Shown piece by piece: positions 1-8,203 of a DNA stretch of 63,631 bases. The translations under genes were made by a program, and so were the position numbers. The first letter of the stretch is position 1. Each line of letters begins with the position of its first letter. Origin of the DNA: Chloroflexota bacterium (lineage in GTDB: Bacteria > Chloroflexota > Anaerolineae > Aggregatilineales > Phototrophicaceae); assembly GCA_026706395.1 (NCBI GenBank), contig JAPOYU010000091.1, positions 1 through 63,631 on the forward strand. The letters run 5' to 3'. The notes under the pieces were generated by a model that was not told the origin of the DNA, did no database searches, and worked only from the letters and a program-made list of their open reading frames with translations.

Positions 1-1
1 C

Positions 2-448
2 ATTGAGGAGATCGTGCTGAATGCGCCGACGCCATTGCCCAGCTTCACGCCGGTGCCACCCTGCCAGGAATTCGTTGTGCGGGTTCCGATAGCAATTGTC
101 AGGGCCGGACCCAGCACGAGCAGCAGGATTATTGAGGGTTTGCGTGAAGGCGAGACGGTCTGTGTGATTACGATGCTGCCGGATTCCGAATGGTATCTGA
201 TCGATCAAAACATGCTGACGCGCCGGCTCGAACGCGTCTATATGCATCGGGACATCATCCGCGCCTTGAACCCCACGCCCAGACCGACCGCTACAGCCAT
301 ACCGAGCGACACAGCGACGCCTACCGATACAGCGACGCCTGTCAATACATCTGTGCCGCTGTTAGCGCCGTCCGAGGTGCGACTCCCTGCGACCAGTTGG
401 CCGCTGCGCCCCTCCCCCACTGCGATGGCGCCAAGCATCAGCCTTTAG
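2..448 (+). CDS. SH3-domain protein with Thr/Pro-rich tail (5' truncated)
   Basis: The reading frame is open to the left edge of the window, so the true start lies outside; an internal GTG at 14 is possible but has no ribosome site. The visible part holds one bacterial SH3-like domain: a conserved Cys-x-x-F/V lead-in, then V-R-A-G-P-S and a glycine-rich turn ending near the W-Y-L motif. A tail rich in Thr, Pro and Ala follows (repeats of T-A-T-P and D-T-A-T-P), typical of exported Chloroflexota proteins that carry the domain on a flexible linker. Such domains usually bind cell-wall or sugar ligands outside the cell. No catalytic domain is visible, so the function of the whole protein cannot be told. 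Confidence 0.6.
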   Translation: MEEIVLNAPTPLPSFTPVPPCQEFVVRVPIAIVRAGPSTSSRIIEGLREGETVCVITMLPDSEWYLIDQNMLTRRLERVYMHRDIIRALNPTPRPTATAIPSDTATPTDTATPVNTSVPLLAPSEVRLPATSWPLRPSPTAMAPSISL

Positions 449-527
449 CTTGCGGTAAGCAGCGCTTCGACTATACTGATTGCAGTGTGTTCCGCAGGGC
501 TTATCCGGGCTTTGAAAGGGATCAAGC

Positions 528-1766
528 TTGGCTGCAATTTTGCAGGTCATCGGGGGGGTCGTATTTGTCTTCACGTTGCTTAGCATCGTGGTGACCGAAG
601 TAAACTCACTGATTGCCCGCGCGGCCAAGCTACGCGCGAAGAACCTGCGCAATTCCATCAATCAAATCATCGAGGACCCGGTAATACGGGCCAAGGTATA
701 TACCCATCCTTTGATCCAGTTGGTCAAGGCGGACCCGATCGCGCCGAGCCAGCGCATTTCAAGGGAAGAGGCGGAAAAGGTCGTCAATAGCTCAATCGGC
801 TCGGTCGACTGGATCGATCCCCGGACTTTCGTCGATGTGGTGCTGAACACGATCAAGGCGGAATCCGACCAGCAGATGTTCGGTTCGCTGCTCAATGTAA
901 TCGATGGCATGCCGGCGGGTCCGGAGCGGCGCGGTCTGCGCGTGATGGCCAACCGGATTGTCACGACCGGTCAAGGTATGAAAGAGTTGCGAAACTCGCT
1001 GCAATACGTCCAGGACCGGCGCTATCGGAATGCGCTCACTGACATCGTCAACCAGATTGATGAAGAAGTAAGTTTGCTTGGCCTGGAACCGACGAACAAT
1101 GTCACATTCCTGGCGGGCATAAAACAGATCGAGAATCCGAACTTGCGCAGTGCCTTGTCGACGGTTATGTACAGCGCCGAGAGCATGGAAGCGGCCCGCA
1201 GCAATCTGGAGACCTGGTTCAACAATTCGATGCAGCGGGCGAGCGCGGCCTATGCGGCGCGTATGAAGGGACTGTCGGTCTTCGTGGCGCTGGCGTTTGC
1301 GCTTGTTCTGAATATAGACACGGTCAATATTGCGCGATCGCTTTGGGAAGATCCGGCGCAGCGACAGGCGATAAGCAGCGAGCTGAGCCAGTCGGTGCAG
1401 AGTGGCGAATTGCAGTCGCAGATCGACGGTGCAGTTGGCGCCAAGGACGACGAGTTCAGAGCGAATCAAGTGGAAAGCGCGAGCCCGATCGAGGATGCAG
1501 TTGGAACGGGAGCGGAGATCGCCCATCAACTGCAGGACATCCAGGACTTAAGCTTACCGTTCGGCTGGACATTCCAGAATGTCGCCGATCAGCCGTCTGC
1601 CCGGAGCGACCCAAACAATCTGTGGAATTACTTCCCGGACAATAATCCGGAAAGCTGGCTTAGCTTGCTGGGGGGGAAGTTTCTCGGCATCGCGGCGACG
1701 GTCATCGCGGCGGCACAAGGGGCGCCGTTCTGGTTTGGGATTGTCAACAGGATATTGCGGCGATAG
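528..1766 (+). CDS. conserved membrane-anchored protein of unknown function
   Basis: 412-residue protein starting at TTG 528, behind a GAAAGGG ribosome site. It has an N-terminal membrane helix (about residues 5-28), a long soluble helical middle and a hydrophobic C-terminal segment (about 385-405) ending G-A-P-F-W-F. The middle holds a W-F-N-N-S-M-Q-R element and an L-N-I-D-T-V-N-I-A motif next to a membrane-like helix near 245-260. I recognise this arrangement (N-terminal anchor, Y-x-H-P-L-I motif, L-N-x-D-T near a second hydrophobic helix, terminal G-A-P-F-W-F) from uncharacterised proteins scattered across bacteria. No activity is known to me and no catalytic residues stand out. The 250-base gap to the sigma gene suggests a separate transcript. 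Confidence 0.75.
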   Translation: MAAILQVIGGVVFVFTLLSIVVTEVNSLIARAAKLRAKNLRNSINQIIEDPVIRAKVYTHPLIQLVKADPIAPSQRISREEAEKVVNSSIGSVDWIDPRTFVDVVLNTIKAESDQQMFGSLLNVIDGMPAGPERRGLRVMANRIVTTGQGMKELRNSLQYVQDRRYRNALTDIVNQIDEEVSLLGLEPTNNVTFLAGIKQIENPNLRSALSTVMYSAESMEAARSNLETWFNNSMQRASAAYAARMKGLSVFVALAFALVLNIDTVNIARSLWEDPAQRQAISSELSQSVQSGELQSQIDGAVGAKDDEFRANQVESASPIEDAVGTGAEIAHQLQDIQDLSLPFGWTFQNVADQPSARSDPNNLWNYFPDNNPESWLSLLGGKFLGIAATVIAAAQGAPFWFGIVNRILRR

Positions 1767-1912
1767 GTTCGCTCGGCCGGGCCGGGGCCCAGCGACACCG
1801 TTTAGATCTTTCGATTTTCGTCGCTCCGGCTCATAACGCAGCGTTCAGACGCGCATTAGGATTTAGTCAGAATTCATGAATGGAATTGGAGTGATTTGGC
1901 AGATTTTGTCAG

Positions 1913-1942
1913 TTGACAAGGCTAGCGAAATTCGCACAAAAT
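1913..1942 (+). promoter_or_regulatory. putative promoter of the sigma factor gene
   Basis: A perfect -35 TTGACA (1913-1918) is followed 18 bases later by CAAAAT (1937-1942), four of six matches to a -10. It lies in the gap upstream of the sigma factor start at 2017. The rest of that gap (1767-1912) shows no gene. Confidence 0.45.
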
Positions 1943-2016
1943 AGAGGTCACATAGTGGCTCTGCATCGGCGCAAAAATTCACTTAGTCTTATTCATCCAA
2001 TAAGTAGAGGGACGCC

Positions 2017-3186
2017 GTGATACAAGTACTTGTAGAACTGGCAGATAAACGTGGTTATGTAACTTATGAACAGATTATGGAAGCGCTTGACGATGACGGT
2101 GATGACCGAGTCGCCCTGCGCAACCTCTTATACGAATTAAATGAGCTCGGCATTGAGCTGCGCAGAGAAACTGACAGTTCGCAATCGAGGGCGGCCGGCG
2201 AGTTTATCGAGCAAGAGTTTGACAGCCGCGACTCGATACCGAGGAAAATCGTTGCAGATCTGAGCGCTATTTCGTCCGACGACCCCGTCGGACTTTATTT
2301 TCGGCAGATGGCGCAAGAACCGCTGTTGACGGCTACGGATGAGATCGACCTGGCAAAGCGAATCGAGCGCGGATTCAAGGCGCGCCGGCATCTGGAGAAT
2401 CCCGATGTGATGAAGAAGAGCGCGCGCTGGCGCCGGCATCTACGGCGGATGATCTTCGATGGTCAATGCGCGCGGGAGCACTTGGGGCGAGCGAATACGC
2501 GGCTGGTCGTCAGCATTGCCAAGCGATACATGGGCCAGGGTCTGCCCTTCCCGGACTTGATTCAAGAGGGCAATGTCGGTCTGATGCGGGCGGTGGACAA
2601 GTACGACTATTCACGAGGCAATCGCTTTAGCACTTATGCGACATGGTGGATACGGCAGGCGATAACGCGCGCCCTGGCGCAGAAGACCCGCACGATCCGC
2701 ATTCCCCTGCACATGACGGAACGCATCCGGCAGATGTACCGGGCGGCGCAGGATTTGGAGCAGACGCTCGGACGGCGGCCGACGGCGGAGGAGATCGCCT
2801 CGGCAATGGAAGTGGCGGCGGATGCGGTCAGGGCGATGATGGACGCGAGCCAGCATGCGATCGCGCTGGAGCGCCCGGTCGGCGATGACGGCGATAGCGA
2901 ATTCGGGGATTTCATCGAAGATCAGGACTCGGTCAGCCCGGTCGAATCAGCGACGCAGAATCTGCTTGAAGAAGCGATCGAAGAAGTGCTGGCGGAGTTG
3001 ACACCGCGGCAGAGCCATATTTTGAGGCTGCGATTCGGCCTGGGCGGTGGCGAGCCACATACGTTGGAAGAGATCGCCAACAAGTTTGGCTTGAGCCGAG
3101 AGCGGATAAGGCAGTTGGAAAAGGAAGCCCTGCGGCGCCTGCGGCATCCACAGTTGGCGCACAATTTGCGCGACTACCTCGGATAG
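2017..3186 (+). CDS. rpoD: RNA polymerase principal-type sigma-70 factor
   Basis: 389-residue sigma-70 protein that directs RNA polymerase to -10/-35 promoters. GTG start at 2017 behind AGAGGGA. Residues 1-50 resemble the acidic region 1.1 of primary sigma factors. Region 1.2 spans about 88-120 (D-P-V-G-L-Y-F-R-Q-M). Region 2 spans 158-230, with the core-binding D-L-I-Q-E-G-N-V-G-L-M segment and the aromatic Y-A-T-W-W-I-R-Q melting motif at 207-214. Region 3 is about 231-310. The region 4 helix-turn-helix is 326-378 (E-E-I-A-N-K-F-G-L-S-R-E-R-I-R-Q). The region 1.1-like N terminus, and the near-consensus TTGACA/TATAAT elements seen across this window, fit a housekeeping sigma. A group 2 paralogue cannot be excluded, because Chloroflexota often carry several. 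Confidence 0.92.
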   Translation: MIQVLVELADKRGYVTYEQIMEALDDDGDDRVALRNLLYELNELGIELRRETDSSQSRAAGEFIEQEFDSRDSIPRKIVADLSAISSDDPVGLYFRQMAQEPLLTATDEIDLAKRIERGFKARRHLENPDVMKKSARWRRHLRRMIFDGQCAREHLGRANTRLVVSIAKRYMGQGLPFPDLIQEGNVGLMRAVDKYDYSRGNRFSTYATWWIRQAITRALAQKTRTIRIPLHMTERIRQMYRAAQDLEQTLGRRPTAEEIASAMEVAADAVRAMMDASQHAIALERPVGDDGDSEFGDFIEDQDSVSPVESATQNLLEEAIEEVLAELTPRQSHILRLRFGLGGGEPHTLEEIANKFGLSRERIRQLEKEALRRLRHPQLAHNLRDYLG

Positions 3187-3217
3187 TTTAGAATCTTGAT
3201 CTAATCGACTGTTAGCG

Positions 3218-3249
3218 GCCGAAACTGGCGCGGTTTCGGCGGCTTTTTT
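3218..3249 (+). terminator. intrinsic terminator after the sigma factor gene
   Basis: Eight-base-pair stem GCCGAAAC (3218-3225) / GTTTCGGC (3233-3240) with a seven-base loop. GGC and six T residues (3244-3249) follow. It ends the sigma transcript just before the aminotransferase gene. Confidence 0.85.
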
Positions 3250-3267
3250 GTATGGGATGGGTGAACC

Positions 3268-4464
3268 TTGAGCGAGCCATTTGAGCAATTGTTGAGCCAA
3301 CGCACAAGCGGCATGCAGCGGAATCCGATTCGCGAGATATTGAGGGCTTTGGGGCAGCCGGGCATGATTTCGCTGGCCGGCGGCATACCGGCGCCGGAGA
3401 GTTTTCCCATTGAGGAGCTGTATCGCATTAATGAGAATGTCTTGGATCGATATGGGGCGGCGGCGCTGCAATATGATTTGACCGAGGGGTTCGCGCCGTT
3501 TCGCGAGGCATTGGTTGGCTTCCTGGCGCAGAAAGGCGTTGAAGCAGACTCTGAGCAACTGCTGGTCTTCAATGGATCGCAGAGCGTGCTGGACACCCTG
3601 GGCAAGATTCTGATTAGTCCGGGTGACGTCATCGCGCTGGAATCACCGAGTTATCTGGGCGCTATATCGGCCTTCAGCAGTTACTCGCCGGAATACGTCA
3701 GCATTGAGACGGATGATGATGGCATCATTCCTGAGTCGCTCGAGCGGGTGATGGACCAGCATGCGGTGAAGTTTGTTTATTTGGTCGCGACGTTTCAAAA
3801 CCCGACCGGGCGGACGCTATCCCTTCGGCGGCGAGATGAAATTGCGGCGATCGTCAAAGAGAGGAATGCCCTGATCATCGAAGACGATCCTTACAGCGAC
3901 CTGCGCTACCGTGGCGAGGTCTTGCCGCCGCTACACAGCTTTGCGCCGGAGAACACGGTGTATGCCAGCACATTGTCGAAGATATTCGCGCCCGGTTTGC
4001 GGCTTGGGTTCTGCATCGCGCCACCCTTGATAAGGGAGTGGCTTTACACAGCCAAGCAAGGCGCCGATTTGCATAGCAATACTTATGCGCAGGCGCTGGC
4101 GACAGAATACATCTGCGGCGGTTTCATCGAGCGGCAAGTGCCCAAGATCATCGAGCTCTATCGTCCACGACAGGAAGCGATGCTGGCGGCGATGGACCGG
4201 CACTTCCCGCGCGAGTATCGTTGGACGAAGCCCGAAGGCGGGATGTTCATCTGGGTGGACGGACCGGCCGGCATAGATGCCGAACAAGTGTATTGGAAGG
4301 CAATCGAGCGGAACGTCGCCTTTGTACCGGGGAAGTACTTTTACATTAATCCGGACGATGGGCCAGCGACGATGCGCCTGAATTTCACGCGAGCCGATGA
4401 AGCGGCCATCGACAAGGCGATTGCGGCATTGGGCCAGGTGTTGAGAGAATTCAGCGGTGACTAA
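3268..4464 (+). CDS. PLP-dependent aminotransferase, class I/II (2-aminoadipate/aromatic type)
   Basis: 398-residue fold-type I aminotransferase. The reading begins at TTG 3268 behind GGATGGGTGA; the next in-frame ATG is residue 16. Visible signatures are A-G-G-I-P-A-P-E at 37-44 (the substrate-specificity loop of the LysN/ARO8-like group), the F-Q-N-P-T-G motif at 176-181, the E-D-D-P-Y motif at 205-209 with the Asp that holds the pyridine nitrogen, and S-T-L-S-K with the Schiff-base lysine K238. The C-terminal R-L-N-F-T-R segment supplies the carboxylate-binding arginine. Relatives transfer amino groups between 2-aminoadipate, aromatic or branched-chain amino acids and 2-oxoglutarate. The exact substrate cannot be read from sequence. 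An MFS transporter follows after 38 bases and may be co-transcribed. Confidence 0.88.
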   Translation: MSEPFEQLLSQRTSGMQRNPIREILRALGQPGMISLAGGIPAPESFPIEELYRINENVLDRYGAAALQYDLTEGFAPFREALVGFLAQKGVEADSEQLLVFNGSQSVLDTLGKILISPGDVIALESPSYLGAISAFSSYSPEYVSIETDDDGIIPESLERVMDQHAVKFVYLVATFQNPTGRTLSLRRRDEIAAIVKERNALIIEDDPYSDLRYRGEVLPPLHSFAPENTVYASTLSKIFAPGLRLGFCIAPPLIREWLYTAKQGADLHSNTYAQALATEYICGGFIERQVPKIIELYRPRQEAMLAAMDRHFPREYRWTKPEGGMFIWVDGPAGIDAEQVYWKAIERNVAFVPGKYFYINPDDGPATMRLNFTRADEAAIDKAIAALGQVLREFSGD

Positions 4465-4502
4465 GCACTTCTCACGGCGGTTTTCGTCACCAGATATAAG
4501 CA

Positions 4503-5744
4503 ATGGCTAAAGGGCGGAAACAGCGAAACGCGCTAGACACTGCGACAGGATTGCGCGGGATGATCCTGTCGTTTTATTTGCCTGCGCTGATGGTAACGGT
4601 GGGGCAAGGCTTGTTGGTGCCGATATTGCCCCTGTACGCGGCGGACTTCGAGATCGGTTACATAGTGATAGGCTTGGTCTTGGCGGGCGAAGGCCTGGGC
4701 ACATTGATCGCGGATGTGCCGACCGGCTTGCTCCAGCGGCGCTTTGGCAACAAGCAAGTCATGATGATGGGTTTGCTGGTGAAGGCGCTTTCCATTCTCC
4801 TGCTGTTTTTTGCGGGGACGATTTGGATCGTGCTGCTTCTGCGGCTGATCGCCGGGTTTGGCCGGTCAATGTACACGGTATCGGCACATGTTTACGTGAC
4901 CGACCAGGTTGAGCTGGGACAGCGCGGCAAGGCGATCTCGATGTTCGGCGGCACGCATCGTCTCGGAGGTTTCATTGGACCGGCGGTGGGGGGAATCGTC
5001 GCTGGCTTGCTGGGACTGCGGGCGGTATTCGTAGGCGCGGCGCTCGTCACCGTCATTGGTTTGGCGCTGGTGGCATTGTTTACGCGCTCAACTGGGCGCA
5101 AAGAAGCGGATACCAGCGTTTCCGGTCGGCATTCTTTGCACCTGCTATTGGTACTAAAGAAGAATTACCGTGTGCTCGCGTCGGCCGGCATGGCGCAGGT
5201 ATTCGGCCAGATGGTTCGCGCCGGGCGGACAGTAGTGATACCGCTTTTTGCGGCGGACATTCTGGGTCTGAGCGTCGATCAGATCGGCTTGATCGTCAGT
5301 ATTTCGGTCGCGGTCGATTTCAGCTTGTTCCTGGTGGCCGGCTGGTTGATGGATCACTTCGGACGGAAATTCGCGATAGTGCCTTGTTTTGGCATTCAGG
5401 CGCTGGGCATGGCGCTGGTGCCATTGGCGGCCACCGGGACGGGCTTGCTGTTCGCGGCAGTGCTGATCGGCTTCGGCAATGGCTTGGGCGCGGGCACGAT
5501 GATGACACTGGGGTCGGATCTTTCGCCGGAACAGTCTCGTGGAGAGTTTCTCGGCGTATGGCGCTTGATCGGGGATCTGGGGCATACCGGGGCGCCGCTG
5601 GTCGTGGGAGTGGTGGCGGACCTCCTGGTGTTGAATTCGGCGATATTTCTTATTGCGGGGTCGGGCTTGGCGGCAGCGAGCATTTTCCTTTTCATGGTGC
5701 CGGAGACATTGAAACGAACACATTCGCTCGCGGCATCGTCTTAG
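4503..5744 (+). CDS. MFS transporter (drug/metabolite efflux type)
   Basis: 413-residue major facilitator protein with about twelve hydrophobic segments and a cytoplasmic centre around residues 195-215. The signature loop between helices 2 and 3 is visible near 75-85 (D-V-P-T-G-L-L-Q-R-R-F-G), with a second copy in the other half (D-H-F-G-R-K-F) near 285. The early G-Q-G-L-L-V-P-I-L-P-L-Y element is common in efflux-type members. The substrate is unknown. It lies 38 bases after the aminotransferase, which might hint at an amino-acid-derived substrate, but this is only positional. Confidence 0.85.
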   Translation: MAKGRKQRNALDTATGLRGMILSFYLPALMVTVGQGLLVPILPLYAADFEIGYIVIGLVLAGEGLGTLIADVPTGLLQRRFGNKQVMMMGLLVKALSILLLFFAGTIWIVLLLRLIAGFGRSMYTVSAHVYVTDQVELGQRGKAISMFGGTHRLGGFIGPAVGGIVAGLLGLRAVFVGAALVTVIGLALVALFTRSTGRKEADTSVSGRHSLHLLLVLKKNYRVLASAGMAQVFGQMVRAGRTVVIPLFAADILGLSVDQIGLIVSISVAVDFSLFLVAGWLMDHFGRKFAIVPCFGIQALGMALVPLAATGTGLLFAAVLIGFGNGLGAGTMMTLGSDLSPEQSRGEFLGVWRLIGDLGHTGAPLVVGVVADLLVLNSAIFLIAGSGLAAASIFLFMVPETLKRTHSLAASS

Positions 5745-5757
5745 CCCCCACCCCAAA

Positions 5758-5782
5758 CCCCTCCCCCAAAATGAGGGAGGGG
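5758..5782. repeat. C/G-rich intergenic inverted repeat
   Basis: Perfect eight-base arms CCCCTCCC (5758-5765) and GGGAGGGG (5775-5782) around a nine-base loop, embedded in a longer C-rich stretch. There is no T run, so it is a weak terminator at best. It resembles the short interspersed palindromes frequent between genes in many genomes. I found no second copy in this window. Confidence 0.5.
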
Positions 5783-5840
5783 CTGAACTGAAGTCTGCGA
5801 AGTGAAGGCGCTTCCCGCCAACTCTACAGGAGTGAATTAC

Positions 5841-5867
5841 GTGGATGCGCCGCAAGAAACTGTATAA
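5841..5867 (+). other. eight-codon leader frame before trmB
   Basis: GTG at 5841 is preceded by AGGAG (5828-5832) at ideal spacing, better than anything in front of trmB itself. The frame reads Met-Asp-Ala-Pro-Gln-Glu-Thr-Val and stops at 5865-5867. The trmB start codons GTG 5871 and ATG 5874 follow within seven bases. This fits translational coupling. Alternatively, a one-base assembly error may have cut off the true N terminus of TrmB. Confidence 0.35.
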
Positions 5868-5870
5868 GCC

Positions 5871-6854
5871 GTGATGCGCAAGCTGAATTATTTGACCGTC
5901 GATTGGCCCTTGCGGCAGGAGTTGCTCTTTCCGCAAGTCGGTCCATTGATCGTTGAGATTGGCTTTGGCAATGGCGATTTTTTGGCGCATCTGGCGGAGA
6001 CGAATCCCGACTGCAATGTGATAGGCTTTGAGATATCGAGCCGGTCAATGCACAAGGCGGAAGCCAAGATCGACAAACTAGCACTGGAAAATGCGCGTCC
6101 AATCCATGGGCGGGCGGAGACGGCCTTGGCGCATTTGCTTGAGCCTGAGACTGTGCGCGCCTTTCACATCAACAATCCCGACCCCTGGTTCAAGAAGAAG
6201 CACCGGCGGCGGCGATTGATCAAGCGAGAGACGGTTGATCTGCTGACGAGCCGATTGGTGATTGGCGGCCAATTGCATCTGGCGACGGATGTGCGAGACT
6301 ATGCCGAAATGGCGCATGCTGCCTTTTCGCAAACGCCTGGGCTATCGAATCGATTTGACGCGCCGTGGGTGAACGAGATCGCCGGGCGCACGCAGACGAA
6401 GTACGAGCTCAAGGGCTATCGGGAAGGCCGGCGCGGGCACTTCTTCTGTTATGAGCGCAACGACGCGCCGGCGCCGCATCCGCCGGTGATCAAGGAGTTG
6501 GACATGCCGCACTTGTTTTTGCAGTCGCCTTTGAACGCGGAGGAGATTGTCGAACGGTTCGAGACGATGAAGCTGGCCTCCGGCGATGCGCGTATCGCGA
6601 TTATGCAAGCATACGCCAACCCGAGACGAAACACTGTGGTTTTCGAGGTCGTAGTCGAGGAGCCCACGATCGAGCAACATGCCCTGCTCTCGCTTTCGCC
6701 GCGCGCTGAGGCGGGGCAGTACATCGTCAAGCTGACGGGGGTGGGTCATGCGCGGCCGACGGTTGGGATGCACCGGGCGGTGGAGACGGTTGGCGAGTGG
6801 GTGGCGAGTTTGGATGAGGGAGCGCGGGTGTTGGAGCGGAAGCTGCGGGGGTGA
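5871..6854 (+). CDS. trmB: tRNA (guanine(46)-N7)-methyltransferase with C-terminal extension
   Basis: TrmB methylates N7 of G46 in the variable loop of tRNAs using S-adenosylmethionine. The Rossmann SAM motif E-I-G-F-G-N-G-D is at about residues 25-32, with the acidic end of strand 2 in G-F-E-I-S. The family signature N-P-D-P-W-F-K-K-K-H-R-R-R is near 103-115. The tRNA-binding T-K-Y-E-x-K-G-x-x-x-G segment is near 180-190. The canonical enzyme ends about residue 200. The remaining 115 or so residues form an extra alpha/beta domain that I do not recognise. The start is GTG 5871 or ATG 5874; neither has its own ribosome site, and a short leader frame sits immediately upstream. Confidence 0.88.
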   Translation: MMRKLNYLTVDWPLRQELLFPQVGPLIVEIGFGNGDFLAHLAETNPDCNVIGFEISSRSMHKAEAKIDKLALENARPIHGRAETALAHLLEPETVRAFHINNPDPWFKKKHRRRRLIKRETVDLLTSRLVIGGQLHLATDVRDYAEMAHAAFSQTPGLSNRFDAPWVNEIAGRTQTKYELKGYREGRRGHFFCYERNDAPAPHPPVIKELDMPHLFLQSPLNAEEIVERFETMKLASGDARIAIMQAYANPRRNTVVFEVVVEEPTIEQHALLSLSPRAEAGQYIVKLTGVGHARPTVGMHRAVETVGEWVASLDEGARVLERKLRG

Positions 6855-6862
6855 ACGGCCTA

Positions 6863-6871
6863 TGCTATAAT
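6863..6871 (+). promoter_or_regulatory. extended -10 promoter for the M16 peptidase pair
   Basis: TGC directly followed by TATAAT (6866-6871) makes a perfect extended -10. No good -35 lies 17 bases upstream, as is usual for extended -10 promoters. The peptidase start at 6926 lies about 50 bases downstream of the expected transcript start. Confidence 0.55.
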
Positions 6872-6925
6872 CTGCGGCTTGAGTCTCCAGACTTTAGCAA
6901 GTAAGCGCCAACAAAAGGTGAAGAA

Positions 6926-8203
6926 GTGACAAACCTCACCCAGCACACTCTCCCCAACGGCCTGACAGTCCTACTCAAAGAAGTGCACAGCGCACCGGTG
7001 ATAAGCTGGTGGCTGGCTTATCGCGTGGGCAGCCGCAACGAGCCGACGGGGGTGACCGGCATCTCGCATTGGGTGGAGCACATGATGTTCAAGGGCACGG
7101 AGCAGTTCCCGGCTGGCATGCTCGACCGCGAGATCGACCGGGCCGGCGGGCAATGGAACGCCTTCACATCGATGGACGCGACGAAATACTTCGAGACGCT
7201 GCCGGCGGACAAGATCGGCATCGCCATGCAGGCGGAAGCCGACCGCATGGTCAATGCGCAGTTCGACGCCGACGAGACCGAGTCCGAGCGGACGGTGATC
7301 ATATCCGAGCGGCAAGGGGCGGAGAATCAGCCGATGTTCTGGCTGCAGGAAGGGGTGCGTGGCAGCGCTTTTCGGGTGCATGGCTATCACCATGAAATCA
7401 TCGGCGATGAGACCGACTTGAGAACGATGACGCGCGACGATCTTTATGCGCATTATCGCGCGCATTATTGCCCGGCCAACGCGGCGGCAATTGCCGTGGG
7501 CGCCTTCGATACGGATGACATGCTGGCGGAAATCGAAGGGCTTTACGGTTCTATTCCGATTAGCGATGCGCCAGAACTTTTCGTCAGGCAAGAGCCAGCT
7601 CAGCATGGCGAGCGGCGCGTCGTTGTCGAGCGTCCGGGGAAGACCGCTTTTCTGGAGGTCTGCCATCGCGCGCCAGCGGCGACGCACGAAGACTGGATGA
7701 AACTGAAGGTGCTGGATGCGATATTGAGCGGGTCCAGCGGCGCCGCTGACAACAAGACGAGCCGCCTGTATCAGGCCTTGGTCAAGACGGAGATAGCGGC
7801 AGGAGTCGGCGCCTGGCTGACGCCGACGATCGACCCCTATCTATACAGCATCCTGGTGACGCTGCGCGAGGGTCGGACGCCGGCTGAAGCCGAAGCTGTG
7901 CTGCTCAATGAAATAGAACGCCTTCAAGCGGATGGCATCAGCGAGGCGGAGTTGAACCGGGCGCGGAAGCAGACGAAGGCCGCCTTTGCCTACAGCACAG
8001 AGAGCGTCACCGAGCAGGCGTATTGGCTGGCGCAGTCGTTTATCCTGGGCGATGTGAGCTGGTTCGATAATTACGCCGGCCGTTTGATGAGCGTGACGGC
8101 GGACGATGTACTCGATGTGGCGCGGACTTATCTGGTCAGCCAGCAGCGCGTGGTTGGCGTGTTGGAGCCTGTCGAAGCGGAAGAGGAGACTGCGTCCGCA
8201 TGA
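6926..8203 (+). CDS. M16 family zinc metallopeptidase, catalytic subunit
   Basis: 425-residue M16B-type peptidase related to processing peptidase beta and bacterial PqqL/YmxG proteins. The inverted zinc motif H-x-x-E-H is intact (H48, E51, H52, in S-H-W-V-E-H-M-M-F-K-G). The distal zinc-ligand region E-R-T-V-I-I-S-E lies near residues 115-125. The C-terminal M16_C domain occupies about 165-345. Such enzymes cut short peptides inside a clam-shell chamber formed with a second subunit. That partner is encoded next, overlapping this gene by four bases, so the two are surely co-translated. GTG start at 6926, with AAAGGTGAAGAA before it. Confidence 0.9.
   Translation: MTNLTQHTLPNGLTVLLKEVHSAPVISWWLAYRVGSRNEPTGVTGISHWVEHMMFKGTEQFPAGMLDREIDRAGGQWNAFTSMDATKYFETLPADKIGIAMQAEADRMVNAQFDADETESERTVIISERQGAENQPMFWLQEGVRGSAFRVHGYHHEIIGDETDLRTMTRDDLYAHYRAHYCPANAAAIAVGAFDTDDMLAEIEGLYGSIPISDAPELFVRQEPAQHGERRVVVERPGKTAFLEVCHRAPAATHEDWMKLKVLDAILSGSSGAADNKTSRLYQALVKTEIAAGVGAWLTPTIDPYLYSILVTLREGRTPAEAEAVLLNEIERLQADGISEAELNRARKQTKAAFAYSTESVTEQAYWLAQSFILGDVSWFDNYAGRLMSVTADDVLDVARTYLVSQQRVVGVLEPVEAEEETASA

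Noticed and set aside
792..1529. 245-codon frame on the minus strand opposite the membrane-anchored protein gene
   Set aside because: Antisense shadow of a clear coding gene; Arg/His-rich with no recognisable features.
5758..5782. C/G palindrome as an intrinsic terminator or CRISPR remnant
   Set aside because: It has no T run and there is only one copy, with no spacer structure.
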